DNA from: Polynucleobacter meluiroseus
GTDB lineage: Bacteria > Pseudomonadota > Gammaproteobacteria > Burkholderiales > Burkholderiaceae
Direction: 5' to 3'
DNA: 5,877 nucleotides
NCBI GenBank assembly: GCA_943329505.2
Contig: CALQED020000094.1
Location: forward strand, 1 to 5,877
Of this stretch, positions 5,015-5,877 are shown piece after piece (position 1 is the first letter of the stretch; the number at the start of each line of letters is the position of its first letter). The notes beneath the pieces were generated by a model. It saw only the letters and a program-made list of their open reading frames with translations, was not told the origin of the DNA and searched no databases. Made by a program: the position numbers and the translations under genes.

Positions 5015-5866
5015 TCATTGGGGTTCTTGGTTGCTTGCACAGCGAAAGCCAATATTGTGATGGCCCGCTTTAGGGTTGCGGGATAACAATCTGCCCCGTT
5101 GAGTAACGCTAATTTCCTGTGCATTTGAATCATGACCACCACCGCGAGTAGAGCGAATGGGCCCAGCATTTTGGTTTTCTCTCCCATCCTCAAGCCGATA
5201 TGGATAGGGTTGATAGATGCTAGATACCCACTCCCATTGATTCCCGGCCATATCTAGAATTCCGTATGGGCTTACTCCATCCGGGAATGCATCAACTGGT
5301 GCCGATGAGTTGTATGGCGCTCCAAAAAGAGCAAGTTTTGTATTGGGTGCTGTATTACCCCAGGGATATTTTCGACCATCAGTGCCCCGGGCTGCTTTTT
5401 CCCACTCGGCTTCCGTAGGTAAGCGCTTATTTAACCAAGCGCAGTAATCGCGAGCTCCCACCCAACTCACTTCATTCACCGCGTGCGATGCAGAGGCGAT
5501 ATCTGCTTGCCAGATTGAGTTACGCCGATGAATTTTGGCATCGCTATCTTGATCATCATAAAAAGTCTCGCCCTGCGGATTTTGCAGGCCTTGTTGATTC
5601 AGAAATCGTGCGAAATCGGCATTACTAATGGGCAGAATATCGATAAAAAATGATTTTAGAAAAATAGTATGCTCTGGTTTTTCGTCATCAGGACCAGAAT
5701 TAGAGCCCATAGTAAATGGCCCCTCAGAAATGAGCGCCATCGTTTTGGATGACTGAAGGCCCTTTGTAGATATTTGTGCTTGCACAGCAACCATAGAGAC
5801 AAAAAAGATCAGGATAGCTTCGCAGCACTGCTTAACAAGCTTTTTTGCTATGAGTTTTTTAGACAT
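5015..5866 (-). CDS. Exported SUMF1/FGE-sulfatase-fold protein lacking the catalytic cysteines
   Basis: A 283-residue protein. The N-terminus has a basic stretch (MSKKLIAKKLVK), a hydrophobic core (about 17-29) and a VQA-Q cleavage site after A30, a Sec signal peptide placing it in the periplasm. The rest is a SUMF1/formylglycine-generating-enzyme domain (about 44-277): GPFTMGS (49-55), NEVSW (131-135) with ARDYCAWLNKRLPTEAEWEKAAR (138-160), YPWGN (167-171), DGVSPYGILDMAGNQWEW (196-213), RGGG (241-244) and GFRCAS (273-278). True FGEs have a GGSW/F-type segment followed by two catalytic cysteines; here RGGGHDSNAQEISVTQRGR has none, so sulfatase activation is unlikely. Such proteins may bind ligands or assist other periplasmic enzymes. 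ATG at 5866 is followed directly by the signal peptide; the ribosome site before it is poor. No sulfatase gene is in the window. Confidence 0.9.
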   Translation of the reverse strand: MSKKLIAKKLVKQCCEAILIFFVSMVAVQAQISTKGLQSSKTMALISEGPFTMGSNSGPDDEKPEHTIFLKSFFIDILPISNADFARFLNQQGLQNPQGETFYDDQDSDAKIHRRNSIWQADIASASHAVNEVSWVGARDYCAWLNKRLPTEAEWEKAARGTDGRKYPWGNTAPNTKLALFGAPYNSSAPVDAFPDGVSPYGILDMAGNQWEWVSSIYQPYPYRLEDGRENQNAGPIRSTRGGGHDSNAQEISVTQRGRLLSRNPKAGHHNIGFRCASNQEPQ

Positions 5867-5877
5867 ACTTAAAACAT

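Noticed and set aside
4664..5193. Short frames overlapping the GlcG-like and SUMF1-like genes (4664-4888, 4678-4866, 5005-5193)
   Set aside because: They are shadows of genes with strong domain signatures.
5015..5866. Annotation as a functional sulfatase-activating formylglycine-generating enzyme
   Set aside because: The required active-site cysteines are missing and no sulfatase is nearby.
5866..5877. ATG at 5877 on the minus strand as an upstream start for the SUMF1-like gene
   Set aside because: It is out of frame and meets a TAA two codons later; the ATG at 5866 leads directly into a good signal peptide.

Overview
The window looks like chromosome from a moderately AT-rich betaproteobacterium. 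Gene content and codon style would suit a freshwater Polynucleobacter or a related Burkholderiaceae genus, but this is an impression from protein style; no marker gene is present to prove it. No tRNA, rRNA, CRISPR array, insertion sequence or integrase is visible.

Layout from left to right. (1) Bases 1-798, minus strand: N-terminal 266 residues of a DHA2-type (EmrB/QacA) major facilitator drug exporter, cut by the window edge. (2) A 240-base divergent spacer. (3) 1039-2274, plus: a metal-dependent amidohydrolase of the ACMSD-like (amidohydrolase 2) family with an unusual Cys/His-rich then lysine-rich N-terminal tail. (4) A convergent spacer holding a very short or decayed reading frame on the minus strand. 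(5) 2400-3287, minus, and 3485-4414, plus: two divergently transcribed members of the beta-hydroxyacid dehydrogenase (3-hydroxyisobutyrate dehydrogenase-like) family, sharing a 194-base intergenic region with a plausible promoter. (6) A hairpin terminator between convergent genes. (7) 4461-4916, minus: a GlcG/HbpS-like (DUF336) protein. (8) 5015-5866, minus: an exported SUMF1/formylglycine-generating-enzyme-like protein that lacks the catalytic cysteines. Genes 7 and 8 read the same way with a 98-base gap and could be one transcript.

Together the cytoplasmic enzymes look like an accessory catabolic or detoxifying island: a decarboxylase/hydrolase of the type that acts on ring-cleavage products or aromatic acids, two dehydrogenases for beta-hydroxyacids or semialdehydes with apparently opposite cofactor preferences (one NADP-like, one NAD-like), a GlcG-like protein often found beside hydroxyacid oxidation genes, and an exporter. 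The genes alternate strand rather than forming one operon, so a shared pathway is inference only; no substrate can be named from sequence. I found no clear evidence of a wholly new system. The most unusual points are the N-terminal tails, the cysteine-free SUMF1-like protein, and the small reading frame after the first dehydrogenase.
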